From: Lepidurus packardi
Taxonomy: Eukaryota > Arthropoda > Branchiopoda > Notostraca > Triopsidae
Direction of reading: 5' to 3'
DNA: 64,000 bases
Assembly (NCBI GenBank): GCA_023053545.1
Contig: JAKZAN010000004.1
Location: 5,456,001-5,520,000, forward strand
A program made the translations under genes and the position numbers. Below the pieces are notes generated by a model, which saw only the letters and a program-made list of their open reading frames with translations, was not told the origin of the DNA and did no database searches. Positions 45,402 to 64,000 of this stretch are shown here, one piece after another; position 1 is the stretch's first letter, and every line of letters begins with the position of its first letter.

Positions 45402-64000
<18,599 letters not shown>

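Overview
This is a gene-dense window of an animal nuclear genome. All protein genes are spliced. Most introns are only about 50-70 bp, with GT-AG borders. Ten of the twelve named genes have clear one-to-one animal orthologues; the other two (HOIL-1-like and kismet/CHD7-like) are recognisable family members. The mix (a kismet/CHD7-like remodeller, an HOIL-1-like ligase, ZFP64, GFOD, condensin II G2) together with Helentron, Tigger-like and Tc1/mariner-like repeats fits an invertebrate, perhaps an arthropod. I cannot fix the phylum from sequence alone. Exon chains were built by hand: for each complete gene the exon lengths sum to a multiple of three, and the joins restore family-conserved residues.

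Layout. 160-1797 (-): SIL1, an ER chaperone exchange factor ending in HDEL. 2452-2693: a pogo/Tigger-type MITE. 2922-4270 (+): an unrecognised small membrane protein. 4554-12846 (-): a very large HOIL-1-like (RBCK1) RBR ubiquitin ligase of about 2140 residues with an extra NZF finger; one intron holds two abutting perfect palindromes. 12847-16346: no gene seen. 16347-18024 (-): MAF1. 19528-21965 (-): dynein light intermediate chain. 22375-23607 (-): GFOD. 24767-25502 (-): COPS8, head-to-head with EIF3E at 25705-27635 (+). 27733-29903 (-): ZFP64. 30272-32440: a Helentron remnant with a nested LINE fragment, ending just before NCAPG2 at 32496-37359 (+). 37729-39556: a second Helentron remnant carrying an unrelated, possibly captured segment. 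39796-40902 (+): USB1. 40970-42188 (-): RPP40. 42522-43963 (+): La/SSB. 45402 to the window end (+): an incomplete kismet/CHD7-type remodeller whose introns are full of repeats and contain two nearly identical box C/D snoRNA-like sequences.

How the genes relate. USB1, RPP40 and La lie side by side and all act on RNA polymerase III products (U6 3' ends, tRNA 5' ends, oligo-U tails). MAF1, the Pol III repressor, lies about 21 kb away. COPS8 and EIF3E, subunits of two related PCI-domain complexes, share a 202-bp divergent promoter. The two Helentrons and the repeated elements in the kismet introns account for most of the non-genic sequence and preserve insertion history (target-site duplications, an empty site, a nested insertion). 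The most interesting signals are the duplicated intronic snoRNA, the twin palindromes, the enlarged HOIL-1 and the Helentron copy with a foreign open segment.
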